Source: a virus
Length of the DNA: 50,038 nucleotides
Strand: one strand, 5' to 3'
IMG/VR virus record: IMGVR_UViG_3300042890_000639
Coordinates: 1-50,038 of that record
A model generated the notes under the pieces. It saw nothing but the letters and a program-made list of their open reading frames with translations, was not told the origin of the DNA and did not search any database. Below are positions 1 through 8,948 of the stretch, in pieces. The stretch's first letter is position 1. Every line of letters starts with the position of its first letter. A program made the translations under genes and the position numbers.

Positions 1-160
1 AGGCTCACAGGGCATACAAGGACCAACGGGACCCACAGGACCACAAGGCGAGACTGGTCCTACTGGCTCGGTTGGTCCGACGGGTCCGACAGGGCTCACG
101 GGCGCTACGGGTCCACAGGGCGTAACGGGACCGACTGGTCCTACAGGCGCACAGGGTCCG
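1..160. repeat. Terminal direct repeat, left copy
   Basis: This stretch matches positions 49879-50038 base for base except at position 34 (C here, A at 49912). The match runs exactly to the window ends and keeps the reading frame of the fibre gene, so the contig most likely closes into a circle of 49878 bp. A second real copy of a collagen module is the alternative. Confidence 0.85.
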
Positions 161-1933
161 ACAGGCGCTCAAGGTATTCAAGGTGTAACGGGTCCCGTCG
201 GATCGACAGGACCGACTGGTCCGCAGGGCATACAAGGTCCTACGGGTCCGACAGGACCACAAGGCGTCTCAGGACCAACAGGACCACAGGGCGACATTGG
301 TCCGCAGGGACCTACGGGTCCGACAGGACCTACGGGAGCCCAAGGTATCCAAGGTGTCACGGGTCCGACAGGCGAGACAGGTCCGACGGGACCGACTGGT
401 CCTACGGGAGCCGACTCGAACGTCACGGGTCCGACAGGACCTACAGGAGCTGCTGGACAATCGTCGAGCTTCTACAACTACAAGGTACACACGACGACGA
501 CGACAGGCAATCCGGGCAACGGGCGCGTCGGCTACGACAACGCGACGCAGATCTCCTCGACGATCCTCCGCATCAACCACCTCGATCAGGACGGCAATGA
601 CATTGACCTTTTCCTCGGTCAGCTCAAGTCGGGAGACCTTGTCTACCTCCAGCATAAGAATAACTCACTCGACTTCCAGCACTTTACAGTCAACGGAACG
701 GTCGTCGATTACGGCAACTCCTACCTCGACGTCCCCGTCGCCTTCGTCACCTCGGGCGGAACAGGAACCACAAACTTCTCGAACAGCCTCGACGTCCTCC
801 TCGTCATCTCGGTCGTCGGTCCGACAGGACCCACAGGACCCACAGGACCCACAGGAGCCGCCAGCACCATTACTGGTCCTACTGGTGCTACTGGTCCTAT
901 GGGCGAGACAGGTCCTACAGGCTCGACAGGACCGCAAGGTCCTACAGGTCCGCAAGGCATCGACGGTCCGACGGGTCCTACAGGACCGCAGGGAGACCTC
1001 GGTCCGACGGGACCTACAGGATCTCAGGGTATCGACGGACCGACTGGTCCAACAGGCGCACAAGGCGCTACAGGACCTCAAGGCGACATAGGTCCTACGG
1101 GACCGACAGGAGCCGTAGGCGCGACAGGTCCACAGGGGATCGACGGACCCACAGGACCACAGGGCGACATTGGTCCTACTGGTCCACAAGGCGACGTAGG
1201 TTCGACAGGACCTCAAGGCGCGACAGGTCCGACAGGTCCGCAGGGATCTACAGGACCGACGGGACCGATCGGAGAGACAGGACCCACAGGACCACAAGGC
1301 GAGACTGGTGCTACTGGTGCTACTGGTGCGGCGAGTACCGTAACAGGACCTACGGGCGCGATCGGTCCGACAGGACCGACAGGAGCGACAGGCGACGCCT
1401 CTACCGTCACGGGACCAACGGGACCAACAGGACCACAGGGTCCTATTGGTGCGACTGGTCCGACTGGTCCGACTGGTCCGCAAGGAGAGACAGGACCGAC
1501 GGGACCGCAAGGCGTCATAGGCGAGACGGGTCCGACGGGACCGACAGGACCTACGGGAGCTGCCTCGACCGTAACGGGACCGACAGGCGCAACTGGATCG
1601 ACAGGACCTACGGGCGCGACGGGGACATTCTCCGTAGCGCAGGTCGTCAACACTCAGACAGCCTCGTACACACTTGTAACAGCCGATCTCGGAAAGATGG
1701 TCACGCTAAGTAATGCCTCAGCTCTCAACGTCACCGTCAACTCCTCTCTCGGTCTAACGGCAGGACAGAGTATTGACATTCTCCAGCTCGGCGCTGGTCA
1801 GGTAACTGTCGTCGCCTCGGGAACAACTGTCAACGGTACGCCGGGTCTCAAACTCCGAACCCAATACTCAGCGGCAACCGTCTACTGCGTAGGCTCCAAC
1901 TCCTATGTCGTCATTGGCGATCTGAGCGCGTAG
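2..1933 (+). CDS. Collagen-like tail fibre, 3' part (5' part at 49574-50038)
   Basis: The frame is open from the first bases to the TAG at 1931-1933. If the circle closes, the whole protein starts at TTG 49574 and has about 745 residues. It is built of Gly-X-Y collagen repeats dominated by Gly-Pro-Thr, interrupted by a non-collagen domain of about 120 residues (nt 452-812) and ended by a compact domain of about 100 residues (nt 1627-1930) rich in Thr, Val and Ser. Such repeats form trimeric stalks in phage fibres; the two globular parts probably trimerise the stalk or bind the cell surface. It follows the neck/tail genes and overlaps the next fibre gene by one base. Gly before Pro is always GGT or GGA, never GGC or GGG. 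The fibre role is inferred from composition and position. Confidence 0.85.
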   Translation, partial: GSQGIQGPTGPTGPQGETGPTGSVGPTGPTGLTGATGPQGVTGPTGPTGAQGPTGAQGIQGVTGPVGSTGPTGPQGIQGPTGPTGPQGVSGPTGPQGDIGPQGPTGPTGPTGAQGIQGVTGPTGETGPTGPTGPTGADSNVTGPTGPTGAAGQSSSFYNYKVHTTTTTGNPGNGRVGYDNATQISSTILRINHLDQDGNDIDLFLGQLKSGDLVYLQHKNNSLDFQHFTVNGTVVDYGNSYLDVPVAFVTSGGTGTTNFSNSLDVLLVISVVGPTGPTGPTGPTGAASTITGPTGATGPMGETGPTGSTGPQGPTGPQGIDGPTGPTGPQGDLGPTGPTGSQGIDGPTGPTGAQGATGPQGDIGPTGPTGAVGATGPQGIDGPTGPQGDIGPTGPQGDVGSTGPQGATGPTGPQGSTGPTGPIGETGPTGPQGETGATGATGAASTVTGPTGAIGPTGPTGATGDASTVTGPTGPTGPQGPIGATGPTGPTGPQGETGPTGPQGVIGETGPTGPTGPTGAASTVTGPTGATGSTGPTGATGTFSVAQVVNTQTASYTLVTADLGKMVTLSNASALNVTVNSSLGLTAGQSIDILQLGAGQVTVVASGTTVNGTPGLKLRTQYSAATVYCVGSNSYVVIGDLSA

Positions 1934-2928
1934 TGCCTATCCACCGAGGGTCCTTCGGAGGAGCAGTCAACCTCCTCCCTTCGGCTTCTGTCACCTCTGC
2001 GAACCAGAACCAAAATGCCGCCATTCTTAGCGGATCTGTCACCGCGAACGGAGCCTCGACGACCGTCGTATTCGACTACTCGACGTCGGCGACATTCGCG
2101 ACGTTCTCGAGCGTCACCGCGTCACCGAGCCCCGTAACAGGCTTCTCCGCGACGGCTGTCTCCGCCACTATCACGGGACTCGCCGAGGCTACGACGTACT
2201 ACTACAGGATCCGAGCCACGAGCAGTATCGGCACGACCACGACGTCGGGGCTGTCCTTCAAGACGTGGGGACTAATCCAGTACGCAAACGGAACGCCGGG
2301 TTCGTACGGAGTCTCGATCCCCGTCGGCGCAGGAACAGCCCCGACACTTCGGTACGTATTTATTTTCGGCGGAGGCGCTGGCTCGGGCTACGCAGGTGGC
2401 GGTGGCGGTGGCTATCGACTCCGAGACTCGTATGCCTACTCAGGAACCAACGGAGTCATTACCGTCGTCGTCGGCGGAGGCGGAGGCGCGCAGGCGGCTG
2501 GAGCGACGTCCTCGATCGGAGGCGCAAACCTTACGACGTTGTCTGCTGGTGGCGGAGCTGGCGGAAGTCCTGCTTGGGGAGGAAACGGTGGAGGAGTCGG
2601 CTCAGGCGACAACCCCGGTTACGGAGGCGGAACTGGAGTGGCGTTCTACGACTCTAAGACAGGAGCCCCAATCGCTCAAGGCGCTGGAGGCGGTGGTGGC
2701 ATCGGCGGAGGTGGCGGCAACGGAAGCGGAGCCGTCAACGATACGGGAGGCAACGGAGGTCCCGGAGGTTCGGCATACGGCTGGACAGGCGGCGCTGGAG
2801 GCGGCGGAACAGGAAGTGCGACCAATGGCTCGGTCGGTAGCTCGTCAGGTTGGGGAACAGGAGGCACAGGCACTAACGCTGGAGGCTCTAGCGGTCTCGT
2901 CACTTTCTACTACTATGGTCCCGTATGA
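1933..2928 (+). CDS. Glycine-rich tail fibre protein with FN3-like N-terminal domain
   Basis: A 331-residue protein starting at GTG, whose first base is the last base of the preceding stop. Residues about 20-110 look like a fibronectin type III or similar beta-sandwich (Thr/Ser/Val alternation, a TTYYYRIRATSS stretch). The rest is extremely glycine-rich (runs such as GGGGG and GGAGGG) and ends in a short hydrophobic aromatic tail. This architecture is common among accessory or receptor-facing fibres of actinobacterial phages. The following gene starts within its stop codon (ATGA), so the two are translated together. The exact ligand cannot be read from the sequence. Confidence 0.75.
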   Translation: MPIHRGSFGGAVNLLPSASVTSANQNQNAAILSGSVTANGASTTVVFDYSTSATFATFSSVTASPSPVTGFSATAVSATITGLAEATTYYYRIRATSSIGTTTTSGLSFKTWGLIQYANGTPGSYGVSIPVGAGTAPTLRYVFIFGGGAGSGYAGGGGGGYRLRDSYAYSGTNGVITVVVGGGGGAQAAGATSSIGGANLTTLSAGGGAGGSPAWGGNGGGVGSGDNPGYGGGTGVAFYDSKTGAPIAQGAGGGGGIGGGGGNGSGAVNDTGGNGGPGGSAYGWTGGAGGGGTGSATNGSVGSSSGWGTGGTGTNAGGSSGLVTFYYYGPV

Positions 2929-4040
2929 CGCTCCCCGATTACTCACCGTTCGCTGTCCAGTCCGATAAGGCGTTCTACGTGCTCGACACGATCGAGAACG
3001 ACGACGTCGCCCTGCTTCGTAGGACACCTGCTGGTGACGATCCTTTTACCGAGTTCTCCGCGTATCGCCTCGAGAACGGGCAGATCCTCCTCGCCTTCGA
3101 GGAGCATTTCCGTCACGCGCCGAAGGGCAACCTCGTAGCCAAGACAGCCGACCGCGAGGAGATCGTCAATCTCTCGCTGTACGACAGGCTCCGCCCTCAT
3201 TACGATCTCGGGACAACAATGCCGACAGGCGACAAGGGCGTATTTCTATTCCTCGACTCGCAACTCATAGAGGGCGCGGTCATCGAGGGTCGGTGCGACA
3301 CGGCATCTTACGGACCTCGAAAGTATCTCGGACCTACCGAGAACTACGGAGAGCGCCTCTCCGAACTCGCTCAGATCAAAACCTACGAGCCTGTTCTCTC
3401 TGTCAACGGAGTCGCTCACCTCGTCTACCTTCACCGAGAGGACGACGCTGACGCTCGAGACTATGTCGTCAACGAGGATCCTGTCCCCTTCGTGGGCGTA
3501 ACCCTGTCCGAGGCGCTCAAGCTGATCCACGAGTGGGCTCTCGTCGCCGAACCTCCGTTCTCTAGCGTCGAGGAGATCGCTACCGACGCTCGAGACTTCC
3601 TCTCCGCGATCGGCTTCTACCCCGGTCTCGTCGGTAATCAAGCCGAGATGCAGGTCGCGCGTTACCTTCGGGGAGACAGCGACGCTCGACGTCGTCCCTC
3701 CTCGCCCGAGGACAATACCGACGAGCTGCGACTCTGGCTCAAGAAGCGCGTGGCTCACGGATCGCTCGCTGGCGCGCTGTCGATCTACCCGAACTCGGGA
3801 GACGTCGCGCAAGCTGCCGAGATCGACCTACTCAACATTGAGAGCGACTACGCCTCCTCGCTGTTCTTTTTCGGAGTCGATCCCGAGGGACATTCTTTCG
3901 CCGAGGCGGAGAGAGGGATCTCCGCGATCAGCGACACTCGCGGAGGCGCTAAGCAGTTTATGGAACTCAAGGTCCGCGTACTTCGAGAGAAGCAAGCGAT
4001 CGCGACAATGCTTCGCGATAATCCGTCTGCCGACATCTGA
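2925..4040 (+). CDS. Putative virion-associated protein, unknown function
   Basis: A 371-residue soluble protein with no signal peptide or membrane segment. I recognise no family. It is acidic and mixed alpha/beta in appearance. It overlaps the glycine-rich fibre gene by four bases and is followed by a glycosyltransferase, so it is probably co-expressed with the fibre genes. A structural, fibre-chaperone or enzymatic role are all possible; I assign none. Confidence 0.6.
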   Translation: MTLPDYSPFAVQSDKAFYVLDTIENDDVALLRRTPAGDDPFTEFSAYRLENGQILLAFEEHFRHAPKGNLVAKTADREEIVNLSLYDRLRPHYDLGTTMPTGDKGVFLFLDSQLIEGAVIEGRCDTASYGPRKYLGPTENYGERLSELAQIKTYEPVLSVNGVAHLVYLHREDDADARDYVVNEDPVPFVGVTLSEALKLIHEWALVAEPPFSSVEEIATDARDFLSAIGFYPGLVGNQAEMQVARYLRGDSDARRRPSSPEDNTDELRLWLKKRVAHGSLAGALSIYPNSGDVAQAAEIDLLNIESDYASSLFFFGVDPEGHSFAEAERGISAISDTRGGAKQFMELKVRVLREKQAIATMLRDNPSADI

Positions 4041-4060
4041 CGGCACTACACTCGATCCGT

Positions 4061-5104
4061 ATGAGGATCGCTGTCTACACAATCGCCCTAAACGAGGAGC
4101 AGTTCGTCGAGCGATGGGCTACGTCAGCTCGAGACGCGGATTACCTTCTGATTGCGGACACGGGATCGACCGACCGTACCGTCGAGATCGCTCGAAGTCT
4201 CGGAGTCAATACCGTCTCGATCGCGGTCTCGCCTTGGCGGTTCGACGACGCCCGTAATGCGGCGCTCGCTGTCCTCCCGATCGACGTCGATCTCTGTATT
4301 GCGCTCGATATGGACGAAGTTCTCGTCGAGGGCTGGAGAGGACATCTCGACAAGATCGAACCAGAGACCACGCGCCCTCGCTACAAGTATGTATGGTCGT
4401 GGCTGTCCGAAGGCGAAGCAGGTCTCGTCTACGGAGGAGACAAGATCCACCGACGACACGGATACCGATGGAGACAGCCCGTTCACGAGACACTTACTCC
4501 GACATCTCCCGAGAAGCAGGAGTGGATCGGTCTCGAGATCCACCACCACCCCGACGGAGCGAAGTCTCGATCTCAATACTTTCCTCTCCTCGATCTCGCC
4601 CGTCGAGAGTCTCCTCAAGACGAACGGACAGCGTTCTACTACGCTCGCGAACTGTATTACCACCGTCGCTTCGACGAGGCGATCGTCGAGTTCGGTCGGT
4701 TCCTGTCTCTCCCGACAGCGACGTGGGCTCCCGAGCGCGCAGCTGCGATGCGCTTCCTCGGCAAAATGGGTCACGATCCGATGCGCTGGTACACGCTCGC
4801 TACACTCGAGAGTCCCGATCGACGAGAGCCTTGGGTAGATCTCGCGCAATACCTACACGATCAACGCGATTGGGACGGCTGTCTCCTCGCTACGAAGCGC
4901 GCGCTGTCGATTCGAGAAAAGGCAATGGAGTACCTCTGCGAAGCAGAGGCGTGGGGCGCTCGACCTCACGACCTCGCCTCGATCGCTCTCTGGCACTTAG
5001 GCAGACGCCTCGAGGCGGTAGAACAATGTCGAGTAGCACTCGGAATCGAACCAAACGACTCACGCATACAGGGCAACCTCACAATGATGTCAGGCGAACC
5101 ATAG
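4061..5104 (+). CDS. Family 2 glycosyltransferase with C-terminal TPR-like helices
   Basis: A 347-residue GT-A fold glycosyltransferase: N-terminal VYTIALNEEQF, the ADTGSTDRT nucleotide-binding turn at residues 32-40 and a DXD-type metal site, ALDMDE, at residues 81-86. The C-terminal half (about 190-347) is helical and repetitive, like the TPR-containing phage and SunS-type GT2 enzymes. It probably transfers a sugar from a nucleotide donor to a virion protein, since it lies among fibre and tail genes; a role in DNA glycosylation after base hydroxylation cannot be excluded. A TACACT box at 4047-4052 lies eight bases before the ATG, so it may have its own leaderless transcript. Confidence 0.85.
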   Translation: MRIAVYTIALNEEQFVERWATSARDADYLLIADTGSTDRTVEIARSLGVNTVSIAVSPWRFDDARNAALAVLPIDVDLCIALDMDEVLVEGWRGHLDKIEPETTRPRYKYVWSWLSEGEAGLVYGGDKIHRRHGYRWRQPVHETLTPTSPEKQEWIGLEIHHHPDGAKSRSQYFPLLDLARRESPQDERTAFYYARELYYHRRFDEAIVEFGRFLSLPTATWAPERAAAMRFLGKMGHDPMRWYTLATLESPDRREPWVDLAQYLHDQRDWDGCLLATKRALSIREKAMEYLCEAEAWGARPHDLASIALWHLGRRLEAVEQCRVALGIEPNDSRIQGNLTMMSGEP

Positions 5105-5129
5105 TGATTTATGAGTAGTATCTGATCTC

Positions 5130-5450
5130 GTGGCTACCTCTCCTCCTCGCTCTCGCCCTCCTCGCACACCTACTCCGAAGCCTCCCATAGAGACGACGCC
5201 AGAGGTCGCTGTCGCTGTCCTATTCGAGCGCCTCGGTCACGTTATGGAGAAGGTCGACAATCTCTCACAGAAGCTCGACGATCAGGACGCTCGTCGATCT
5301 GAGCACCTCAAGGATCTCGAGGCTCGCGTCGCCGAGATCGAGAGTCAGGTCTCGGGAGTTCGCTGGTTCCTCGCTGGAGTCGCGATCGCTGGAGGCGCGA
5401 TCGGCGGATCCGTCGCCGCAGGTGTCGCCAAGGCGCTCGGACTCAGCTAG
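5130..5450 (+). CDS. Coiled-coil protein with C-terminal membrane segment
   Basis: A 106-residue protein: a Pro-rich N-terminus (1-25), a charged heptad-like coiled coil (about 35-78) and one hydrophobic Gly/Ala-rich segment (about 80-100). This resembles XhlA-type holin-associated proteins or small membrane-tethered phage proteins. It starts at GTG 5130, with a TAGTAT box at 5116-5121 eight bases upstream and no Shine-Dalgarno, so it may be leaderless. Its stop shares a base with the next start. The membrane topology is inferred from hydrophobicity only. Confidence 0.65.
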   Translation: MATSPPRSRPPRTPTPKPPIETTPEVAVAVLFERLGHVMEKVDNLSQKLDDQDARRSEHLKDLEARVAEIESQVSGVRWFLAGVAIAGGAIGGSVAAGVAKALGLS

Positions 5451-5887
5451 TGAGCACCTCGGTCAAGATTGACCAGAGCGCCCTGCGCGGACTCATGGCG
5501 AGTCCCCAAGGTCCCGTATGGATCGACATACAGCGACGCACGAACCGAGTCCTCAATCAGGCTCGTCGTAACGCGCCTGTCGACGAGGGACGTCTCCGCG
5601 CGTCTCTCGCGATGGAGATGCGCTCCGCAGGCGGTAATCCGATCGGGCGAGTCGGAACCAACGTCGAGTACGCGCTCTATGTCCACGAGGGGACAGGAGT
5701 CGAGGCAGGTCGGGGATACATCGTTCCTGTGCGCGCGCGAGTCCTCCGTTGGGCTGTCAAGAACAACTCAGGCGTAGGACGTCGGCGTTACAAGGGTGGA
5801 GCGACAGGCAACTACGTCTACGCGAAGCGATCTCGCGGAGTCAAGGCGCGCCCGTTCCTACGCGATGCGCTGTCTGCTGCGAAGTAG
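5450..5887 (+). CDS. HK97 gp10-like tail completion/connector protein
   Basis: A 145-residue protein starting at GTG on the last base of the previous stop. It has the typical order of the HK97 gp10 family: an N-terminal helix, ARRNAPVDEGRLRASL at about residues 38-53, a VEYALYVHEGTG segment, and a C-terminal KARPFLRDAL motif. Members act at the head-tail joint or tail terminator of siphophages. Its place just before the tail chaperones and tape measure fits, although the other connector genes lie about 6 kb upstream on the circle, beyond the fibre genes. Confidence 0.85.
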   Translation: MSTSVKIDQSALRGLMASPQGPVWIDIQRRTNRVLNQARRNAPVDEGRLRASLAMEMRSAGGNPIGRVGTNVEYALYVHEGTGVEAGRGYIVPVRARVLRWAVKNNSGVGRRRYKGGATGNYVYAKRSRGVKARPFLRDALSAAK

Positions 5888-5900
5888 CTCCTACCTATCT

Positions 5901-5908
5901 GCTACCAT
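5901..5908 (+). promoter_or_regulatory. Extended -10 promoter of the tail chaperone gene
   Basis: TGC followed by TACCAT at 5903-5908 forms an extended -10 box. The ATG at 5916 lies exactly eight bases after the last T, where transcription should start, and there is no Shine-Dalgarno, so the mRNA is probably leaderless. No good -35 is visible. Confidence 0.55.
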
Positions 5909-5915
5909 AAACCCT

Positions 5916-6329
5916 ATGACACGCCAGAGAGCATTCCAGACAGCAACAGCCCGTCGACGCGCGAATCCGATCGAGTGGGTGATCGACGACGTTACGGTCC
6001 GCCTCAAGGCTTCCGTAGATCTGATCGAGATCGCCGACCTCGTCGAGACGCTACAGGCTCCCACGCCCGAGGGCGTGAGCGACATCAAGGCTTCGCAGAT
6101 CAAGCGCGAGACGTTTCTCGACATTATTCGACACTTCCTCGAACCCGGCGCGCATAACGCCTTCGACTCGATCGCAGGAGACCTCGACTTCGCAATGCTG
6201 TCTGACATGATCCAAGAACTCGTTACGGAATATACAGGTCAAGCAAACCCTACGCAGGAGCAGTCGTCGTCGGGTGGATCGTCCGAAACTGGGAGCAGTT
6301 TGACGGCTGGTGCTCCAGCCGAGGCGTAG
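5916..6329 (+). CDS. Tail assembly chaperone (G-type product)
   Basis: A 137-residue protein in the invariant siphophage position directly before the tape measure gene. The N-terminal part (about 1-100) is the conserved chaperone domain, and the C-terminus is Ser/Gly-rich and unstructured. It probably coats the hydrophobic tape measure during tail assembly. The next frame is open from 6206 to 6523, and a canonical slippery heptamer lies in the overlap, so part of the ribosomes should make a longer G-T fusion. I chose ATG 5916 because of the extended -10 box spaced for a leaderless transcript. Confidence 0.85.
   Translation: MTRQRAFQTATARRRANPIEWVIDDVTVRLKASVDLIEIADLVETLQAPTPEGVSDIKASQIKRETFLDIIRHFLEPGAHNAFDSIAGDLDFAMLSDMIQELVTEYTGQANPTQEQSSSGGSSETGSSLTAGAPAEA
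6245..6251 (+). promoter_or_regulatory. -1 ribosomal frameshift slippery site AAACCCT
   Basis: In the zero frame the bases read A AAC CCT, the X XXY YYZ pattern for simultaneous -1 slippage. The downstream frame is -1 relative to the chaperone frame and open from 6206, so a shift here gives a 202-residue fusion. Programmed -1 shifts at this gene pair are well known in siphophages. Confidence 0.8.
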
Positions 6330-6523
6330 ACCCAACTCAGATGTCGGCTGACAGAGCCGTCAATACTTACCTTTACGCGATCCGCGAACACGCAGACGAA
6401 AAGGATCTCGCAACGATCGAGGAAGCCCTCACTCCTCCTCGTCAGTATCGTGTCAGAGGTGTACCTAGCTGGTACGGCGACGACGACGATGCGTGGCAAC
6501 AATTCGCTAGTCAACGCAAATGA
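6251..6523 (+). CDS. Tail assembly chaperone, T extension made by -1 frameshift
   Basis: This frame supplies about 90 residues appended to the first 112 residues of the upstream protein after slippage at AAACCCT. It contains NWEQFDGWCSSRGVD, and ends in PSWYGDDDDAWQQF, close to the tail-chaperone extension of mycobacteriophages, where a PxWWxG/DxxD-type ending is usual. An internal ATG at 6341 exists, but the open frame reaches well upstream of it, which supports the fusion over separate initiation. It should bind tape measure protein and then be released from the mature tail. Confidence 0.75.
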   Translation, partial: YAGAVVVGWIVRNWEQFDGWCSSRGVDPTQMSADRAVNTYLYAIREHADEKDLATIEEALTPPRQYRVRGVPSWYGDDDDAWQQFASQRK

Positions 6524-6525
6524 TC

Positions 6526-6567
6526 GACTAATCCCGGAGTAACAGGCGTGTCGCTCCGGGATTAGTC
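6526..6567 (+). terminator. Hairpin terminator after tail chaperones
   Basis: A perfect 14-base-pair stem (6526-6539 with 6554-6567, arm GACTAATCCCGGAG) with a 14-base loop. There is no downstream T tract, as is common for actinobacterial terminators. It sits between the chaperone stop and the tape measure promoter. Confidence 0.75.
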
Positions 6568-6590
6568 TCCCATAGCACACTCGATTGCCC

Positions 6591-6596
6591 TACAAT
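6591..6596 (+). promoter_or_regulatory. -10 box of the tape measure gene
   Basis: TACAAT lies six bases before ATG 6603, just after a terminator, and no ribosome binding site is present. This supports a leaderless transcript and argues against the in-frame TTG at 6585, whose codons would encode the promoter itself. Confidence 0.5.
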
Positions 6597-6602
6597 GCGT
6601 GT

Positions 6603-8948
6603 ATGCCCCAAGTAGGAGAAACATACATTGAGGTTCGCGCCGATACCTCCAAGGTCGGCAAGGACATTGAACAGGGCGTCACGCAAGAAGTCAAGAAGGC
6701 TGAGAGGGCTGTCGAGGGCTTCGCTGACGCGTGGAAAAAGGTCGAACTCAAGGGCACGAAAGGTCAACTCAAGGACCTTACAGATAAGGCGGTCGTTCCT
6801 GCTGGTATTGCGCTAACTGCTGTCACGGGCGCTTTTACGTTTATGGCTAAGAAGGCGGAGGAGGCGGAGATCGCCCAACGACGTCTCGCCTCAGTTATGT
6901 CCTCAATGGGCTACGCAGGAGCGACAGCGAGAGTATCTGCCTACGCCGACGAACTCGAAAAGACTCTTGCGGTCGACGGCGAACTCATCAAGGCAACGCA
7001 GACGAAGCTCGCAACATTTGCCAACCTGACTAAGACCGTAGGACAGACAGGAGGCGCGTTTGACCGCGCCACCGTCGCCGCGCTTGACCTCGCAGCTGCT
7101 GGTTTCGGATCCGCCGAGACGAACGCAGTCCAACTCGGTAAGGCGCTACAGGACCCGATCAAGGGCATCGGAGCCCTCGCTCGAGCTGGTGTCACCTTTA
7201 CCGCGCAAGAAAAGGAAAAGATCAAGACGCTCGTCGAGTCAGGTCAGACTCTCCAAGCGCAGGACCTTATCCTCAAGGCGATCGAGACTCAGGTCGGAGG
7301 GACAGCTGAGGCGTCGAAGTCGTCGTTCGCGGCGATCCAGATCTCCCTCGAGAACGCCGCCGAGTCGATCGGATCCGTCCTGCTTCCTGTGATCGACACT
7401 CTCGCAGGAGTGTTTGCTGGCTTCGCGTCCTTCGCGGAGGAAAATACGGGGCTGTTCATTACTCTCGGCGTAGTCATCGGAGGGATCGCCGCCTCGGTGA
7501 TCGCGGTCAACACGGCTCTCAAGATCCAGATGGCAATCGAGACCCTCGCCGCAGGCGTCAAGGCGACCTACGCGCTTATCACGGGGACAGCGACAGCGGC
7601 GACAGGAGCAAATACCGCCGCCCTCGTCGGTCAGACCGTCGCGACAGCGAACGCGACCGCCGCTCAGGTAGGTCTAAATACGGCAATGGCGCTCAACCCG
7701 ATCGGGCTGATCATTGTCGCGATTGTCGCGCTAGTCGCGGCGTTCGTCGTCGCCTACAAGAAGATCGAGTGGTTCCGCAAGGGCGTCAATGCGGTCGTCA
7801 ACGCGATTATTGGCTACTTCGAGTTCATGATCAACTCATGGATCAAGGTAATCAACGGTCTCACGTCGGGTATCAACAAGATCGGCGGACTCCTCGGCAA
7901 GATCGGTATCGACATTCCCAAGATCGGACAGATAGCCGAGGTGACATTCGGGAGGATCGGCGAAGCCGCAACGAAGGCGGCGTCGGCGGCGGACTTCCGT
8001 AAGTTCGAGGAGTCGACGAAAAATGCCGGAGAGGCTGCCGAGGAGACGACTCCGAAAGTCGCCGCCCTTGGAGGAGCTGCGGAAAAGACAGCGACGAAGG
8101 TCAAGTCGCTCCGCGACGAGTTCGGTAAAGGCTTCGAGGACAACCTCAAGAAGGCTGGAGACGTCCTCGACAAGGCGCGTAAGGCGTTCAGCGACTTCGC
8201 TGTCGACGTCGGCAAGGCGGTCACAGGAGCGTTCTCGTTCAAGGACGCCTTCGACGCAGGAACGGAGTCGGGATCGGGCTTCCTCGCAGCTCTCAACGCT
8301 CAAGCCGTCAAGACTCAGAACTTCGGAGTCCTTGTCAATCGACTGATCGCAGGCGGATTGTCCGAGGCAGCTCTACAGCAGGTCCTTTCCGCAGGTGTCG
8401 ACGCTGGCTCCGCAATCGCGACGGAGTTGCTGTCCTCCGCCGACGGGATCCTTCGAGCCAACACTCTGACCGCGCAGGTACAGGCGGTCGGCGATCAGGT
8501 CGGTCTCAACGCGGCAGGCAACTTCAAGCAGGCTGGCGTTACCGCAGGAGAGGCGCTCGTCGCAGGTATCAGCTCGGTCATCAACAAGTATCAAGTGAGC
8601 CTCAAGAGCAAGAAGCTAACCGCAAGACAACTCGCGAAACTCCAGAAAGAGTTTGCGGTCGACGTCTCTTTCCAGTTCTCGCAAAATGTCCCCGAACTCG
8701 CTAACGGCGGCATTTTCTCAGGCGCGCAGAACGCGATCATCGGAGAGGCTGGAGCAGAGGCAGTCATTCCCCTCACGCGTCCTCGTCGCGCTCTCGATCT
8801 GATGGAGCAGTCAGGTCTCGCAAGCCTCGCTCGAACTTCGGGCTCTGCCGTCAACATTGAGAGTGCTACATTCGTCTCACCGATCGACGCTCAGCTCCTC
8901 GCCGCGAAGGTGATGGTCGCCGAACGCGCAAGGAGTTTCGCCCAATGA
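6603..8948 (+). CDS. Tape measure protein
   Basis: A 781-residue tape measure, which sets tail length and is ejected with the DNA. It opens with the typical VGETYIEVRADTSKV start, has a long Ala/Lys-rich helical region, hydrophobic segments around residues 280-390, a further helical region and, near the C-terminus, the ANGGIF...GEAGAEAVIPL motif seen in many actinobacterial and Gram-positive tape measures. At about 1.5 angstrom per residue, a helical ruler of this size predicts a tail of roughly 110-120 nm. The gene follows the chaperones and ends in a four-base overlap with the distal tail gene. Confidence 0.93.
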   Translation: MPQVGETYIEVRADTSKVGKDIEQGVTQEVKKAERAVEGFADAWKKVELKGTKGQLKDLTDKAVVPAGIALTAVTGAFTFMAKKAEEAEIAQRRLASVMSSMGYAGATARVSAYADELEKTLAVDGELIKATQTKLATFANLTKTVGQTGGAFDRATVAALDLAAAGFGSAETNAVQLGKALQDPIKGIGALARAGVTFTAQEKEKIKTLVESGQTLQAQDLILKAIETQVGGTAEASKSSFAAIQISLENAAESIGSVLLPVIDTLAGVFAGFASFAEENTGLFITLGVVIGGIAASVIAVNTALKIQMAIETLAAGVKATYALITGTATAATGANTAALVGQTVATANATAAQVGLNTAMALNPIGLIIVAIVALVAAFVVAYKKIEWFRKGVNAVVNAIIGYFEFMINSWIKVINGLTSGINKIGGLLGKIGIDIPKIGQIAEVTFGRIGEAATKAASAADFRKFEESTKNAGEAAEETTPKVAALGGAAEKTATKVKSLRDEFGKGFEDNLKKAGDVLDKARKAFSDFAVDVGKAVTGAFSFKDAFDAGTESGSGFLAALNAQAVKTQNFGVLVNRLIAGGLSEAALQQVLSAGVDAGSAIATELLSSADGILRANTLTAQVQAVGDQVGLNAAGNFKQAGVTAGEALVAGISSVINKYQVSLKSKKLTARQLAKLQKEFAVDVSFQFSQNVPELANGGIFSGAQNAIIGEAGAEAVIPLTRPRRALDLMEQSGLASLARTSGSAVNIESATFVSPIDAQLLAAKVMVAERARSFAQ

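Noticed and set aside
5-1653. Long opposite-strand and shifted frames over the collagen gene
   Set aside because: They arise from the Gly-Pro-Thr repeat and encode low-complexity mirror proteins.
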